NCBI GenBank assembly: GCA_003250975.1
Contig: QKIY01000002.1
Location: 1 to 64,000 of the forward strand
Length of the DNA: 64,000 nt
Direction: 5' to 3'
Source of the DNA: Gammaproteobacteria bacterium
GTDB lineage: Bacteria; Pseudomonadota; Gammaproteobacteria; Eutrophobiales; Eutrophobiaceae
Position numbers and translations under genes: made by a program. This document shows positions 10,680 to 20,984 of this stretch, in pieces (positions within the stretch are counted from its first letter, which is position 1; every line of letters begins with the position of its first letter). The notes under the pieces are model-generated. The model made no database searches. It was not told the DNA's origin and was given only the letters and a program-made list of their open reading frames with translations.

Positions 10680-10696
10680 CGGTCAAAACACTATTC

Positions 10697-11419
10697 ATGA
10701 AAGTCGAATTGAATCCGGCATTTGTCCTGCACCGCAGACTTTACAGGGAAACCAGCCTCCTGCTTGACATATTTTCCCGCGAATATGGACGGGTAAGTCT
10801 CATTGCCAGGGGCGTAAGACAGGCCGGCAACTCCAAATCAGAACTGTTGCAACCCAATCAACCTTTATTGCTGTCATGGAGCGGGAAAAGCGACTTAATG
10901 AATCTTGTCTCTGTAGAGCAGGACGGTATGCCTTATCGGCTAAAAAAGGATAAACTAATTGCCGGATTTTATATTAATGAACTGGTAATGCGGCTGTTGC
11001 ATTCCCACGAGGCCCATGCTGATCTCTTTGACAGTTATAAAAAAACACTTGGCTTGCTTGGCGACGATAGTGTTAATGAGCAGGTTGCCTTGCGAATCTT
11101 TGAGAAAAAACTGATGGAATCTGTGGGATATGGACTTGCAATGGAATATGAAAGCGGTTCAAACCGGGCCATTGAGCCGGATGTAACATATTATTATCAG
11201 GCTGACCGGGGAGCTTCGAGAATGATTCCGGATACCGGTGACTATATTAGAGTGACCGGTCGCGTATTGATTTCACTGGCGAGCGAGGACTTCAGTTCAG
11301 AAGATGAACTGAACAATATAAAAAAACTGATGAGATATGTCCTGAAGAAACATCTTGGTGACAAGCCTTTAGCCAGTCGAGATTTGTATGAATCCTATAT
11401 TCACCAGTCCAGAATTTAA
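10697..11419 (+). CDS. recO: DNA repair protein RecO
   Basis: Mediator that helps load RecA at SSB-coated gaps in the RecFOR pathway. The N-terminal OB fold has [28 protein letters not shown], followed by a helical region. The family zinc-finger cysteines are absent, as in other gammaproteobacterial RecO. The 240 aa length is typical. It sits 17 bp after era and 8 bp before pdxJ. Confidence 0.94.
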   Translation: MKVELNPAFVLHRRLYRETSLLLDIFSREYGRVSLIARGVRQAGNSKSELLQPNQPLLLSWSGKSDLMNLVSVEQDGMPYRLKKDKLIAGFYINELVMRLLHSHEAHADLFDSYKKTLGLLGDDSVNEQVALRIFEKKLMESVGYGLAMEYESGSNRAIEPDVTYYYQADRGASRMIPDTGDYIRVTGRVLISLASEDFSSEDELNNIKKLMRYVLKKHLGDKPLASRDLYESYIHQSRI

Positions 11420-11427
11420 AACCGAAC

Positions 11428-12165
11428 ATGAAAAACAGTCCTGTCTTATTAGGCGTCAATATTGATCATGTCGCAACACTCCGGCAGGCGAGATTGACGT
11501 CTTATCCGGATCCGGTGGAAGCTGCCCTGCAGGCAGAACTTGCCGGGGCAGATTCAATCACGCTACATCTTAGAGAAGACCGCAGGCATATACAGGAACA
11601 GGATGTCTATACACTTAAAGAACGCATGACTACCCCTATGAACCTGGAGATGGCTGTAACTGATGAGATGGTGTCTATAGCCGAGCAGGTGAAGCCTGAA
11701 TATTGTTGCCTTGTTCCCGAAAAGCGGCAGGAATTGACAACCGAAGGCGGCCTTGATGTGGTAGGACAGGTGGACCGGATCACCCGTACCTGCCAGCGAC
11801 TGCACGAATCAGGGGTCAGGGTTTCCCTGTTTATCGATGCCGATGAAAGGCAAATCGAGGCATCTGCCAAAGCCGGTGCAGGGGTTATAGAGATTCATAC
11901 CGGCCATTACGCTGATGCTGATAACCGGACAGAGCAACAAAAAGAGCTTGAAAAAATAATACGTGCCACGAAATCCGCAGTATCACTCGGATTGCAGGTA
12001 AACGCCGGCCATGGACTTAATATTGATAATGTGGCCGACATTGCTGCGATTAACGATATTATTGAACTTAATATTGGCCATAGTATTATAGCCCGTTCTG
12101 TATTTCTCGGGATTGGTGGGGCGGTCAGGGAAATTAAACAAATTATCTTGCAGGCGCGGTTATGA
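11428..12165 (+). CDS. pdxJ: Pyridoxine 5'-phosphate synthase PdxJ
   Basis: Condenses 3-amino-2-oxopropyl phosphate with deoxyxylulose phosphate to form pyridoxine 5'-phosphate (vitamin B6 pathway). Family segments are [26 protein letters not shown] and VNAGHGLN. The TIM-barrel length of 245 aa is typical. The last four bases overlap acpS (ATGA), the conserved recO-pdxJ-acpS arrangement. Confidence 0.97.
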   Translation: MKNSPVLLGVNIDHVATLRQARLTSYPDPVEAALQAELAGADSITLHLREDRRHIQEQDVYTLKERMTTPMNLEMAVTDEMVSIAEQVKPEYCCLVPEKRQELTTEGGLDVVGQVDRITRTCQRLHESGVRVSLFIDADERQIEASAKAGAGVIEIHTGHYADADNRTEQQKELEKIIRATKSAVSLGLQVNAGHGLNIDNVADIAAINDIIELNIGHSIIARSVFLGIGGAVREIKQIILQARL

Positions 12166-12539
12166 TTCATGGTATTGGTATAGATATCGTTTCTGTTGAA
12201 CGCATCCAGGAAAATTTAACTCGCTATGGTTCACGATTTTCGGAAAGAATACTCAGCAGCAATGAACTGGAAGAATTCACCGCAAACAATTTTCCCGCTC
12301 GTTTTCTGGCCAAGCGTTTCGCTGCAAAAGAAGCGCTTGCTAAGGCTCTGGGAACAGGTTTCAGGGATGGCATGCACCTTAACCAGATCACCGTCGCACA
12401 TGACAGTGAAGGCAGGCCCCAGTTAAGTTGTGAAGGTAAGATCAGTCAGGTTTTATCCGCAAATAATATTCATCATAGTTACCTGAGCCTTTCAGATGAG
12501 AATGAATATGCCTGCGCCGTAGTTGTGCTGGAATATTAG
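12162..12539 (+). CDS. acpS: Holo-[acyl-carrier-protein] synthase AcpS
   Basis: Transfers 4'-phosphopantetheine from CoA to the serine of ACP. It has the Mg-binding [10 protein letters not shown] and the [15 protein letters not shown] helix. The 125 aa length is normal. It overlaps pdxJ by 4 bp. Its substrate AcpP is encoded further along in this window (24838). Confidence 0.97.
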   Translation: MIHGIGIDIVSVERIQENLTRYGSRFSERILSSNELEEFTANNFPARFLAKRFAAKEALAKALGTGFRDGMHLNQITVAHDSEGRPQLSCEGKISQVLSANNIHHSYLSLSDENEYACAVVVLEY

Positions 12540-12580
12540 TCATAACAATAACTATCAGTAATTAACAACCATCATTATCC

Positions 12581-14161
12581 ATGCCGGACCCGTCAAAAGA
12601 AATTTTAAAGCGCCGTACATTCGCCATAATTTCGCATCCTGATGCGGGAAAAACCACGGTGACCGAGCAACTGTTGTTATATGGCGGAGCCATCCAGATG
12701 GCAGGCACGGTCAAGGCACGCAAGTCGTCCCGTCATGCAACATCCGATTGGATGAAGATGGAAAAAGAGCGGGGTATTTCCATTACCAGTTCAGTAATGC
12801 AGTTTATTTACAAGGACAGGGTTATCAACCTGCTTGATACTCCAGGGCACGCTGATTTTTCCGAGGATACTTACCGGACTTTAACAGCAGTTGATTCTGC
12901 CCTGATGGTAATCGATGTAGCGAAGGGCGTTGAAGAGCGTACAAGGAAGCTGATGGATGTGTGCCGGTTACGAAACACGCCGATTATTACTTTTATCAAC
13001 AAGCTTGACAGGGAAGGCAAGGAACCAATCGAACTACTAGACGAAATTGAGAAGGAGCTCGGTATCAGTTGTGTTCCTCTGACCTGGCCGGCAGGTATGG
13101 GTAGCAGGCTGCAGGGTATATATCACATTAAGGAGGGGTATTTCCGAAAATACGACAAATTCGCTGCGGATCATGGCAAGGAAATTATTAATGATTTTCA
13201 GACTGCTAATATAGAGAGCGAAATGAATTCTGTCAGGGACCACTTGATGGAGGAAATTGAGCTGGTGGAGGGAGCAGGTGTTGATTTCAGTAAAACTGAG
13301 TTCCTGGAAGGAAGACAAACACCAGTGTTTTTCGGTTCAGCATTGCAAAATTTCGGGATTGAGGAATTTCTTAATTACCTAGTCCAACATGCACCTTCAC
13401 CGACTCCAAGGGTTGCTATTGAAAGGCTTGTTGATCCCCAGGAAGAGAAGTTTACAGGTTTTGTATTCAAGATACAGGCAAACATGGATCCGGCACACTT
13501 TGACAGAATTGCCTTTCTGAGAATATGTTCGGGCAACTTCAGGCAAGGCATGAAGATACGCCATGTTAGAATCGGTAGGAACATCCAGCCCTCAAATGTC
13601 CTTACCTTTCTGGCAGGGCAACGTGAGCATACAGAGGAAGCCTGGGCAGGGGATATAATCGGCTTACATAATCATGGCACTATCCAGGTAGGCGATTCAT
13701 TTTCACAAGGAGAAAAAATTACTTTTACTGGCATCCCTTTCTTTGCCCCCGAATTATTTAGACGCGTCAGGTTAAAAGATCCGTTAAAGTCGAAAGCATT
13801 ATTAAAAGGTTTGTTGCAATTGGGAGAAGAAGGCGCTACCCAGGTATTCAGGCCGCTATACAGTAATGAGTTGATACTGGGTGCAGTAGGTGTTTTGCAG
13901 TTTGATGTAGTTGCCTGGCGGTTACAGGAAGAATATAGCGTGAAATGCAGTTACGAAAATATCCCTGTTGTCACGGTGCGGTGGATTGAATGCCAGGATC
14001 AAAAGAAGCTAAAGGAATTCCAGGACAAGTGCGCAAATAACCTTGCAATAGATGGCGGAGAGCGCCTGGCTTATCTTGCGCCTTCCATGGTTAACCTTAA
14101 TCTCACCATGGAGAGATGGCCTGAAATCAGGTTCAATGCCACCTGCGAACACTCCCTGTAA
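12581..14161 (+). CDS. prfC: Peptide chain release factor 3
   Basis: GTPase that ejects RF1/RF2 from the ribosome after termination. The G domain has SHPDAGKTT (G1), [15 protein letters not shown] (G3) and NKLDREG (G4). The 526 aa length is exactly that of RF3. It is convergent with rne, with a 22-bp gap and no obvious terminator hairpin. Confidence 0.98.
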   Translation: MPDPSKEILKRRTFAIISHPDAGKTTVTEQLLLYGGAIQMAGTVKARKSSRHATSDWMKMEKERGISITSSVMQFIYKDRVINLLDTPGHADFSEDTYRTLTAVDSALMVIDVAKGVEERTRKLMDVCRLRNTPIITFINKLDREGKEPIELLDEIEKELGISCVPLTWPAGMGSRLQGIYHIKEGYFRKYDKFAADHGKEIINDFQTANIESEMNSVRDHLMEEIELVEGAGVDFSKTEFLEGRQTPVFFGSALQNFGIEEFLNYLVQHAPSPTPRVAIERLVDPQEEKFTGFVFKIQANMDPAHFDRIAFLRICSGNFRQGMKIRHVRIGRNIQPSNVLTFLAGQREHTEEAWAGDIIGLHNHGTIQVGDSFSQGEKITFTGIPFFAPELFRRVRLKDPLKSKALLKGLLQLGEEGATQVFRPLYSNELILGAVGVLQFDVVAWRLQEEYSVKCSYENIPVVTVRWIECQDQKKLKEFQDKCANNLAIDGGERLAYLAPSMVNLNLTMERWPEIRFNATCEHSL

Positions 14162-14183
14162 TGCAGACCATGATCTTCTAGGT

Positions 14184-16472
14184 TCAGTCTTCCCCAACCT
14201 TGTCCAGTATGTCGCTTTGCGTGCCTTCCGGGTTTACAACAACGGGTTTTGCTGATTCGGTTTTGCCCTGCTGTTCAGTATCGAGTGGCTGATTCTCGGC
14301 AGGCTTGTCCTGCGCAGGCGAATAATCAATAGATGTTTGGCTACTCTCTGGACGAACTTCAGGGGTCACATTGACAGTTGATGATTCCGCAAGACTGTTT
14401 ACCTGATCCGGTGAGTTGCTATCCTGTTCAGGGCCAGCGGCAATTAAAGCCCGTCCTGACTCATTTTGATTATTACCATTGACCGTTTCATTGGCACTCG
14501 TTGATTTCTGAGACGGATTTTTCTCCTGGGCAGTTTTCTGGCCCTTGTTCCGGGGATTGTTTTCACTACCCCTGTTCCGGCGCCTTCCGCCCCTGCGGCC
14601 ACGTTTTTGTGACTGGTTAGTGGTATCGTCACCGGCGCCGGTATTTTTATTACGATTTCGTGGCCGTCCACCGGCTTTTTGACTCCGGCCGCTCTTGTCG
14701 CGGTCTGACTTGACCTTGGGTCTATTACTGCCGGTTTGACTAGTGTCAATCTCTTCAGGTTTCCCGGTCTGAATTTCCTTTTCCGGAACACCAAACAGGC
14801 TGCCAAACAGGCGACTGATTAGCCCCCGGGTACTAGCGGGCTTGGCAATTGGTGCCGGGCGGTCCGGTATAATCTGCTTGATTGCGGCCTCTTCAATGCG
14901 GCGCTTCTTCTGTTCCTGTATGGATTCGAGAATCGTCTCTTTTTCTTCCGGTTGAATGTGATAACTGGGCCGCGCATATTCCCTGTTGGAAGCCTCCGAA
15001 AGACGCACACGCTGGACAAGATACTGGGGCGTTTCAAGCGCGGGAGAGGGGACCAGAATAATGTCGACATCATGACGGTGTTCGATGTTGCTGATTGCCT
15101 CACGTTTTTCATTCAACAGGAAAGTTGCAGCATCTGTAGGCAGCTGTGCAATGACCTTGGCTGTCAGGTCCTTCATGGCTTCTTCTTCAATTATGCGAAG
15201 CACGGACAATGCCAGCGATTCGGTCCCCCTTATGGTCCCTTGGCCCTGGCAACGCGGGCATAAAATGTGGCTGGACTCACCCAGGGAAGCGCGCAGGCGC
15301 TGCCTTGACATCTCAAGCAGTCCAAAACGGGAGATCTTGCCTATTTGTACCCTGGCGCGATCCATTTTCAGGTTTTCACGCAGGCAGTTTTCAACCTCAC
15401 GCTGGTTCTGATTGTTCATCATGTCAATAAAATCAATCACGATCAGGCCCCCGAGGTCGCGCAGTCGCAACTGGCGGGCAATTTCCTCAGCCGCCTCAAG
15501 GTTGGTGTTAAGCGCGGTTTCCTCTATATCACCGCCGGCCGTTGAACGGGATGAGTTGATATCAATGGTTACCAAAGCTTCAGTGTGATCAAATACCAGG
15601 GCGCCACCGGATGGCAACCTGACTTCCCTGGAAAAGGCGGATTCAATCTGGCTTTCAATCTGATACCGCGTAAACAGGGGATCCGGTTCATCATAAAGTT
15701 TGAGTTTGGACAGATTCCGCGGCATGACCTGTTGCATGAAATCATAGCCACGCTGGTATACATCCTTGTTATCGATCCAGATCTCCGATACGTCTTTTCT
15801 CAAGTAATCTCGTATGGCGCGGATAATGACCTCACTTTCCTGGTAGATCAGGAAAGGGGCAGGGCGCGCTTCAGCTGCCTTGGAAATGGCTTCCCAGAGA
15901 CTCAACAGGTAATCGAGGTCCCATTGTAACTCTTCACTGGATTTCCCGACGCCGGCTGTACGTAGAATGATTCCCATACCCTGAGGAATATCAAGCTGGC
16001 TCATGGTCTCTCTCGCCTCATTGCGATCATTACCTTCAATCTGCCGGGATACGCCTCCGGCACGGGGGTTGTTTGGCATTAGAACCAGGTACCGGCCTGC
16101 CAGGCTAACGAAGGTGGTCAGGGCGGCGCCCTTGTTGCCACGTTCTTCCTTTTCAACCTGGATAATGAATTCCTGGTCCTGCTTGATCACATCCTTGATG
16201 TTGATCCGGCCACCCTTGGGAAGGTTGGGATCGTTCTTGAAGAGTGAGTGGGCTATTTCCTTGAAGGGCAGGAACCCATGACGTTCCGAACCATAATCAA
16301 TAAAGGCAGCTTCAAGGCTGGGTTCTATGCGAACGACACGGCCCTTGTAGATGTTTGATTTCTTCTGCTCCCTGGTGGTTGACTCAATATCCAGATCATA
16401 GAGCTTCTGGCCATCAACCAAAGCAATACGCAACTCCTCCTGTTGAGTTGCGTTGATAAGCATTCTCTTCAT
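14184..16472 (-). CDS. rne: Ribonuclease E
   Basis: Endoribonuclease that starts mRNA decay and matures rRNA/tRNA; scaffold of the degradosome. An S1 domain lies at about 36-120. The catalytic aspartates are D304 (TIDINSSR) and D347 (IVIDFIDM), and the Zn-link is CPRC at 405-408. The C-terminal half (about 500-762) is low-complexity, with Arg-rich blocks ([13 protein letters not shown]) that probably bind RNA. At 762 aa it is shorter than the 1061-aa E. coli enzyme. It is divergent from rluC over a long leader, as in E. coli. Confidence 0.97.
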   Translation of the reverse strand: MKRMLINATQQEELRIALVDGQKLYDLDIESTTREQKKSNIYKGRVVRIEPSLEAAFIDYGSERHGFLPFKEIAHSLFKNDPNLPKGGRINIKDVIKQDQEFIIQVEKEERGNKGAALTTFVSLAGRYLVLMPNNPRAGGVSRQIEGNDRNEARETMSQLDIPQGMGIILRTAGVGKSSEELQWDLDYLLSLWEAISKAAEARPAPFLIYQESEVIIRAIRDYLRKDVSEIWIDNKDVYQRGYDFMQQVMPRNLSKLKLYDEPDPLFTRYQIESQIESAFSREVRLPSGGALVFDHTEALVTIDINSSRSTAGGDIEETALNTNLEAAEEIARQLRLRDLGGLIVIDFIDMMNNQNQREVENCLRENLKMDRARVQIGKISRFGLLEMSRQRLRASLGESSHILCPRCQGQGTIRGTESLALSVLRIIEEEAMKDLTAKVIAQLPTDAATFLLNEKREAISNIEHRHDVDIILVPSPALETPQYLVQRVRLSEASNREYARPSYHIQPEEKETILESIQEQKKRRIEEAAIKQIIPDRPAPIAKPASTRGLISRLFGSLFGVPEKEIQTGKPEEIDTSQTGSNRPKVKSDRDKSGRSQKAGGRPRNRNKNTGAGDDTTNQSQKRGRRGGRRRNRGSENNPRNKGQKTAQEKNPSQKSTSANETVNGNNQNESGRALIAAGPEQDSNSPDQVNSLAESSTVNVTPEVRPESSQTSIDYSPAQDKPAENQPLDTEQQGKTESAKPVVVNPEGTQSDILDKVGED

Positions 16473-16889
16473 TGTATTACTGTTCCTTTTCTGCGCTCAT
16501 GACTGCATCATCCTGTCAGTCTCATGTTCAATCTGAAGATTGATAGTAACCGACTGTTTGTGTGCAGGAGCGCGGTGACAGCTCATTCTCTGGGTAGAGC
16601 TATCAATTAAACCCTGTCATTGGCCTGTTGCTTGATATTGCTGACAGCCACAGGCAACTGTTCTGTCTCCACAGGGAACGATCCGGGCATTCTACTGGAG
16701 TGGCGGGATGGGTATCAGCGTGTAATAATCTGCAATGACACCCACGAATGGGCCTGCACCAACTCAGCAGGAGAATCCAGTTAGTTCGTACCTCACCCAA
16801 AGATGAGATTTCTCTACGAATGTCCCCTGAAATCAGGGCGATAATATAACAAGCTTATCAAATTTCGGCAATTGGCAGAAAGATAAAAA
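16473..16889. promoter_or_regulatory. Long rne leader / divergent rne-rluC control region
   Basis: 417 bp without a supported gene; the 65-aa minus ORF here has no protein-like composition. In enterobacteria the rne mRNA has a long 5' leader with hairpins by which RNase E controls its own message, and the same layout is present here. AAGGAAC precedes the rne start. A small palindrome (CCCTGAAATCAGGG) and a possible -10 (TATAAC) lie close to rluC. Confidence 0.5.
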
Positions 16890-17837
16890 ATGGGTCGAGA
16901 ACAACAGATCAAATCCTCGGTCGAGCACCTGGTAATTACGGCCGATCAGGCCGGTAGAAGGATTGATAATTATCTTCTGGCCTATCTCAAGGATGTTCCC
17001 AAAACGCGAATATACAGGATGCTGCGCAAGGGAGAAGTTCGTGTTAATCGCTCAAGGGTAAAACAAGATTACAAGTTGATTGAGACGGACGTGGTCCGCA
17101 TCCCACCCATCTTTCATGAACGGGAAATAACGCGGCGTGCTTCTCCTTCTCCCGGCCTGCAGGGCTTGATTTATAACAGTATTCTCTACGAAGACGATAT
17201 GCTGCTGGTCCTCAATAAACCGGCCGGCATGGCCGTTCATTCGGGGACCAATGAGCCGTTTGGGCTTATCGAAATATTGCGTTCCATGAGACCGGTAGAT
17301 GGTTTCCTGGAACTCGTGCACAGGCTTGATAAATCAACCTCGGGTTGCCTACTGATCGCACGCCATCACCGAGTATTACGTAACTTGCATAAGCTATTAA
17401 AAGGGCATCGCATTAAAAAAACCTACCTGGCTCTGTTAAAAGGGAAAATTTCCCGAAATAAATCTGTCTCTCTCTCACTTGCTAAACAAGCATTCCGTTC
17501 GGGCCAGCATCGTGTGCAGGTACACGGTTCAGGCAAGGCTGCTGTTTCACGATTCAAACCCCTGAAACAGTTTGATGGAGCGACCCTGGTACGGGTTGAA
17601 ATCGATACAGGGCGGACCCACCAGATCCGTGTCCATGCTGAGGCCATGGGACACCCTGTTGCAGGGGACGATAAATACGGTGATCGTGAATTCAATAAGA
17701 AGATGAAGCAACTGGGCCTAAAGCGCATGTTTCTGCACGCTGAATCACTCGCGTTCAAGTTACCTGACTACGCGAGACAAATGACCTTCAAGGCCCCGCT
17801 TCCGGAGGATCTGGAAGCGTTTCTGGAAAAATTATAG
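16890..17837 (+). CDS. rluC: 23S rRNA pseudouridine synthase RluC
   Basis: Isomerises three uridines of 23S rRNA (955/2504/2580 in E. coli). An N-terminal S4 RNA-binding domain (about 18-75) precedes the RluA-type catalytic domain with HRLDKSTSGC, where D147 is the nucleophile. The 315 aa length is normal. Its place divergent from rne supports RluC over the paralogue RluD. Confidence 0.95.
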   Translation: MGREQQIKSSVEHLVITADQAGRRIDNYLLAYLKDVPKTRIYRMLRKGEVRVNRSRVKQDYKLIETDVVRIPPIFHEREITRRASPSPGLQGLIYNSILYEDDMLLVLNKPAGMAVHSGTNEPFGLIEILRSMRPVDGFLELVHRLDKSTSGCLLIARHHRVLRNLHKLLKGHRIKKTYLALLKGKISRNKSVSLSLAKQAFRSGQHRVQVHGSGKAAVSRFKPLKQFDGATLVRVEIDTGRTHQIRVHAEAMGHPVAGDDKYGDREFNKKMKQLGLKRMFLHAESLAFKLPDYARQMTFKAPLPEDLEAFLEKL

Positions 17838-17852
17838 GCGCAGCGGACATCC

Positions 17853-18518
17853 ATGCGCAGGCTCGAGATCAACTTACTGGTATTTGACTGGGATGGCACG
17901 CTTGCCGATACCGCAGCCTGTATCGTCACGGCCATGCAGACTGCAATCACGGCTTGCGGTTATCCCGCCAGGGATGATCGGGCGATTCGGGATGTCATTG
18001 GCCTCGGCCTGGAGGAGGCTTCGCATACCCTTTACCCCGAACTCGGGGTAGCAGAGAGACTGACGTTAACAGAAACATACCGGCGTATCTATGTCCGGCA
18101 GAACCGTGGTAAAACCAATCTTTTTTCGGGCGTGGACAGGCTGCTGGATAACCTCAATCAACTTGATTACCTCCTTGCGATCGCCACAGGCAAGAGTCGC
18201 AAGGGGCTTGAGCATTCATTGCAGGAAACCGGGCTCGTAGGTCTGTTTCATGCCTCACGGTGTGCGGATGAGACACTTTCAAAACCACATCCTATGATGT
18301 TAAGGGAAATTATGGATGAGTTGTCCGTAGAACCGGAAAACACTCTCATGATTGGTGATAGCCAGCATGATTTACAGATGGCGGGGAATGCCGGTGTGCA
18401 GGCCCTGGCAGTAAGCTACGGCACACAAAGCAAGGCAGATTTGCTAAAATACGACCCGTTGGCCTGCCTGGATAGTCCGGAAGGTATACTTGATTGGCTG
18501 GTCAACGGGATACAATGA
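17853..18518 (+). CDS. HAD-superfamily phosphatase (Gph-like)
   Basis: A 221 aa HAD subfamily IA hydrolase. Motif I is FDWDGTLADTA with the nucleophilic Asp, motif II is IATGKSRKG, and motifs III/IV are KPHPMM and MIGDSQHDLQMA. The small helical cap is typical of phosphoglycolate phosphatase-like enzymes. In E. coli-like genomes a related HAD gene lies next to rluC. The substrate cannot be read from the sequence. Confidence 0.88.
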   Translation: MRRLEINLLVFDWDGTLADTAACIVTAMQTAITACGYPARDDRAIRDVIGLGLEEASHTLYPELGVAERLTLTETYRRIYVRQNRGKTNLFSGVDRLLDNLNQLDYLLAIATGKSRKGLEHSLQETGLVGLFHASRCADETLSKPHPMMLREIMDELSVEPENTLMIGDSQHDLQMAGNAGVQALAVSYGTQSKADLLKYDPLACLDSPEGILDWLVNGIQ

Positions 18519-18530
18519 GGTAACTAAATA

Positions 18531-19478
18531 ATGGAAACTACATCATCCGCCAGTAATTCAACTCGCATGGATCAGGATATCGTCAATCGCATCGCCCAAG
18601 AGGCCGTGGCCGAACAGAGGCGTGCCCGCCGTTGGGGCATTTTTTTCAAGTTTTTCTTTGCAGCCTATCTGTTGCTCTTTTTAATCATTTACCTGCCAGT
18701 CGACTGGCGTGAAGCCGGGATTACCGGAGAAAAACATTCGGCACTGGTGGATATAGAGGGCGTTATATCGAATGATGCACTTGCGAGTGCGGATTATATA
18801 GTGACAGGTCTGCGTGCTGCGTTTGAAGATTCCAATACAGCCGGTGTAATTCTGCGTATAAACAGTCCTGGAGGTAGCCCCGTACAGGCGGCTTATGTTA
18901 ACAGTGAGATCAAACGACTGAAGGGACTGTACCCTGATATCCCCCTCTATGCTGTGATCTCTGACGTCTGTGCATCAGGTGGCTATTATATTGCAGCCGC
19001 TGCTGACGAAATCTATGCCAATGAGTCCAGTATCGTCGGATCGATCGGCGTGGTGATGTCGAGCTTCGGTTTTGTTGATGCGATGGAAAAACTAGGCATA
19101 GAAAGGCGATTGTTGCATGCTGGAGAAAATAAGGGCTTTCTCGATCCCTTTTCCCCCCTGAAACAGGAGGAAGTGAAACATATCAACAAGCTCCTGATGG
19201 ATGTGCACCAGCAATTTATTACTGTAGTCAAGGAGGGCAGGGGGGAGCGCCTGAAAGAGGATGAAAATATCTTTTCCGGATTAATCTGGACAGGAAAGCA
19301 ATCTCTCGAGCTCGGGCTTGTCGACGGCATGGGCAGCGCAAGCTATGTGGCCCGTGAAGTAATAGGGGCAGAAGACATTGTTGACTATACAAAGCGGGAG
19401 GACTTTCTTGATATCTTTGCCAAGCAGATTGGGACAGCAGTAGCCAGGACCCTGGGCGAAAAATTTCAATTACAGTAA
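18531..19478 (+). CDS. sppA: S49 family signal peptide peptidase SppA (short form)
   Basis: Membrane-anchored protease that degrades cleaved signal peptides. One N-terminal membrane helix (about 36-56) is followed by a single S49 protease domain. The catalytic serine is in SDVCASGGYY; NSPGGSPVQAAY is the oxyanion-side motif. At 315 aa this is the short form, about half of the E. coli tandem-domain SppA. It starts 12 bp after the HAD gene and is convergent with maf across one base. Confidence 0.92.
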   Translation: METTSSASNSTRMDQDIVNRIAQEAVAEQRRARRWGIFFKFFFAAYLLLFLIIYLPVDWREAGITGEKHSALVDIEGVISNDALASADYIVTGLRAAFEDSNTAGVILRINSPGGSPVQAAYVNSEIKRLKGLYPDIPLYAVISDVCASGGYYIAAAADEIYANESSIVGSIGVVMSSFGFVDAMEKLGIERRLLHAGENKGFLDPFSPLKQEEVKHINKLLMDVHQQFITVVKEGRGERLKEDENIFSGLIWTGKQSLELGLVDGMGSASYVAREVIGAEDIVDYTKREDFLDIFAKQIGTAVARTLGEKFQLQ

Positions 19479-19479
19479 G

Positions 19480-20079
19480 TCAGGGAATCTTTATTCCCTG
19501 GGCCCTCAGCATCTCTGACAACCTGATGAGGGGAAGTCCAATGAGCGCCGTTGGGTCAGTACCTTCCATTTTTTCCAGCAGGGCGATACCCAGTCGTTCT
19601 GACCTGAAACTTCCTGCGCATTGGTACGGCCTCTCTATATCAAGGTAGCGGATAATCTCTTCCGGGCTCAGTCTGCGAAAGGTCACCCGAAAGGAAATAC
19701 AATCCGTCCGGGCCACCTCCGTCGCACTGTTGATTACGCACAAGCCGGTGAGGAATTCCACTGTCTGGCCACTAAGCCGGCTTAATTGTGATACTGCAAC
19801 ATCGTGAGTGCCGGGCTTACCCAGGATCTCATTATTTAATACCAGGCATTGATCTGAACCAATGACAATGGCATCCTGGTATTTTTCAGCTATCTTTTCC
19901 GCCTTTTGCCGGGCCAGGCGCTTTACCATATCCTCTGCAGGCTCCCCAGCCTGGGCTGATTCATCTATATCAGGGCTTTCACATATAAACCCCAGGGATA
20001 ATCGTTCCAGCAATTCGCGCCGGTAAGGAGATGAGGAGGCAAGGATCAGCTTAAGATTGTCCGGTCTTATTTTTGTCAT
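19480..20079 (-). CDS. Maf/YceF-family nucleotide pyrophosphatase
   Basis: Housekeeping pyrophosphatase for modified or non-canonical nucleotides. It has the N-terminal Maf motif LILASSSPYRRELLERL and a central GSDQCLVL. The 199 aa length is normal. It is divergent from yceD-rpmF-plsX, where the E. coli orthologue yceF also sits, so YceF (m7GTP pyrophosphatase) is the best guess. Confidence 0.93.
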   Translation of the reverse strand: MTKIRPDNLKLILASSSPYRRELLERLSLGFICESPDIDESAQAGEPAEDMVKRLARQKAEKIAEKYQDAIVIGSDQCLVLNNEILGKPGTHDVAVSQLSRLSGQTVEFLTGLCVINSATEVARTDCISFRVTFRRLSPEEIIRYLDIERPYQCAGSFRSERLGIALLEKMEGTDPTALIGLPLIRLSEMLRAQGIKIP

Positions 20080-20157
20080 AGTGACTGAAAAAACTCGCCT
20101 ATGTATATGATTAAATTACTTATAAATTAATAGCTTATATCGATAATCAGCGGTATT

Positions 20158-20186
20158 TTGACAGTCGCCTGCCGCATAGCTAAACT
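20158..20186 (+). promoter_or_regulatory. Near-consensus sigma70 promoter for yceD-rpmF-plsX-fab
   Basis: TTGACA (20158-20163), a 17-bp spacer and TAAACT (20181-20186). The expected transcription start is near 20193, only a few bases before the yceD ATG at 20197. The TTG that opens the ORF in the track is the first half of this -35 box, so it is very unlikely to be the start codon. No other promoter-like pair is as good in this gap. Confidence 0.6.
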
Positions 20187-20196
20187 TTGCCGCCTA

Positions 20197-20727
20197 ATGC
20201 AACCTGACTTGCCGCATATTATTGAGCCGACCCGGCTTGCCAGGGCGGGTCAAACACTTGCCGGGCAGTATGCTATAGAAGAAATGTCGCGGCTAGGGGA
20301 AAGGCTCTTTGACAAATCCGGCCTTGCAGATTTCAGGCTGGAATTCGAGCGGGATGAAGAACTGGACATAACCTTCATTACCGGTGAAATTTCAGCAAAA
20401 GTCAGCATGATATGCCAGCGATGTCTTGAACCCATGACACTGGCCTTGAAATGTCCGGTCTATCTCGGTGTGATAAACAATTCGGTAGACTTGTCTATCC
20501 TGCCTGATAGTTGTGAACCGCTCTATGAAGATGATAGCCCGGTTTCATTGCGAGACCTGGTAGAGGATGAGTTGATTCTGGCATTACCCTTGTCAGCAAT
20601 GCACGAAATGGTTGATTGTGAAGCGGGTGGACTACTAAATGAGGTAAACAAGTCAGTTAAAGAGAGTCCGTTCTCGGTCCTCAAGACACTGGTGAAAAAC
20701 CAGACGAATAACAACAGGAGAAGATAA
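20197..20727 (+). CDS. yceD: YceD (DUF177) protein, 23S rRNA accumulation factor
   Basis: DUF177 family protein, implicated in 23S rRNA accumulation and co-transcribed with rpmF. The paired cysteines of the family are visible (CQRCLEPM), as is the [13 protein letters not shown] segment. I choose ATG 20197 (176 aa; E. coli YceD likewise begins MQ) over the track start, because the -35 box overlaps the earlier TTG. No Shine-Dalgarno sequence precedes it, and the mRNA may be nearly leaderless. Confidence 0.93.
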   Translation: MQPDLPHIIEPTRLARAGQTLAGQYAIEEMSRLGERLFDKSGLADFRLEFERDEELDITFITGEISAKVSMICQRCLEPMTLALKCPVYLGVINNSVDLSILPDSCEPLYEDDSPVSLRDLVEDELILALPLSAMHEMVDCEAGGLLNEVNKSVKESPFSVLKTLVKNQTNNNRRR

Positions 20728-20732
20728 ACATC

Positions 20733-20918
20733 ATGGCCGTTCAAAAATCCAAAAAATCCACTTCACGTCGTGGCATGCGCCGTTCGCATGATTCCCTGGC
20801 TGAACCAAGTCTGTCTATAGAGCAAACTACAGGCGAAGTTCACAGAAGGCATCATATTAGTACAGATGGTTATTATCGTGGCCGCAAGGTTCTCGAAACA
20901 AAAGAAGATATAGACTAG
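20733..20918 (+). CDS. rpmF: 50S ribosomal protein L32
   Basis: Small basic ribosomal protein (61 aa) starting [20 protein letters not shown], the L32 N-terminus. No zinc-binding cysteines are present. It lies 5 bp after yceD and 66 bp before plsX, the conserved yceD-rpmF-plsX-fabH order that ties ribosome and lipid synthesis. Confidence 0.98.
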   Translation: MAVQKSKKSTSRRGMRRSHDSLAEPSLSIEQTTGEVHRRHHISTDGYYRGRKVLETKEDID

Positions 20919-20984
20919 TCAACGCGCACTATTTCCGGTAAATAAGAGCCTTTTAATCCGGCTGTAGCTGCAGCAGAACCTACC

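Noticed and set aside
16603-16800. 65-aa minus-strand ORF in the rne leader
   Set aside because: Cys/Trp/Arg-rich noise with no ribosome site; the stretch is better explained as untranslated leader.
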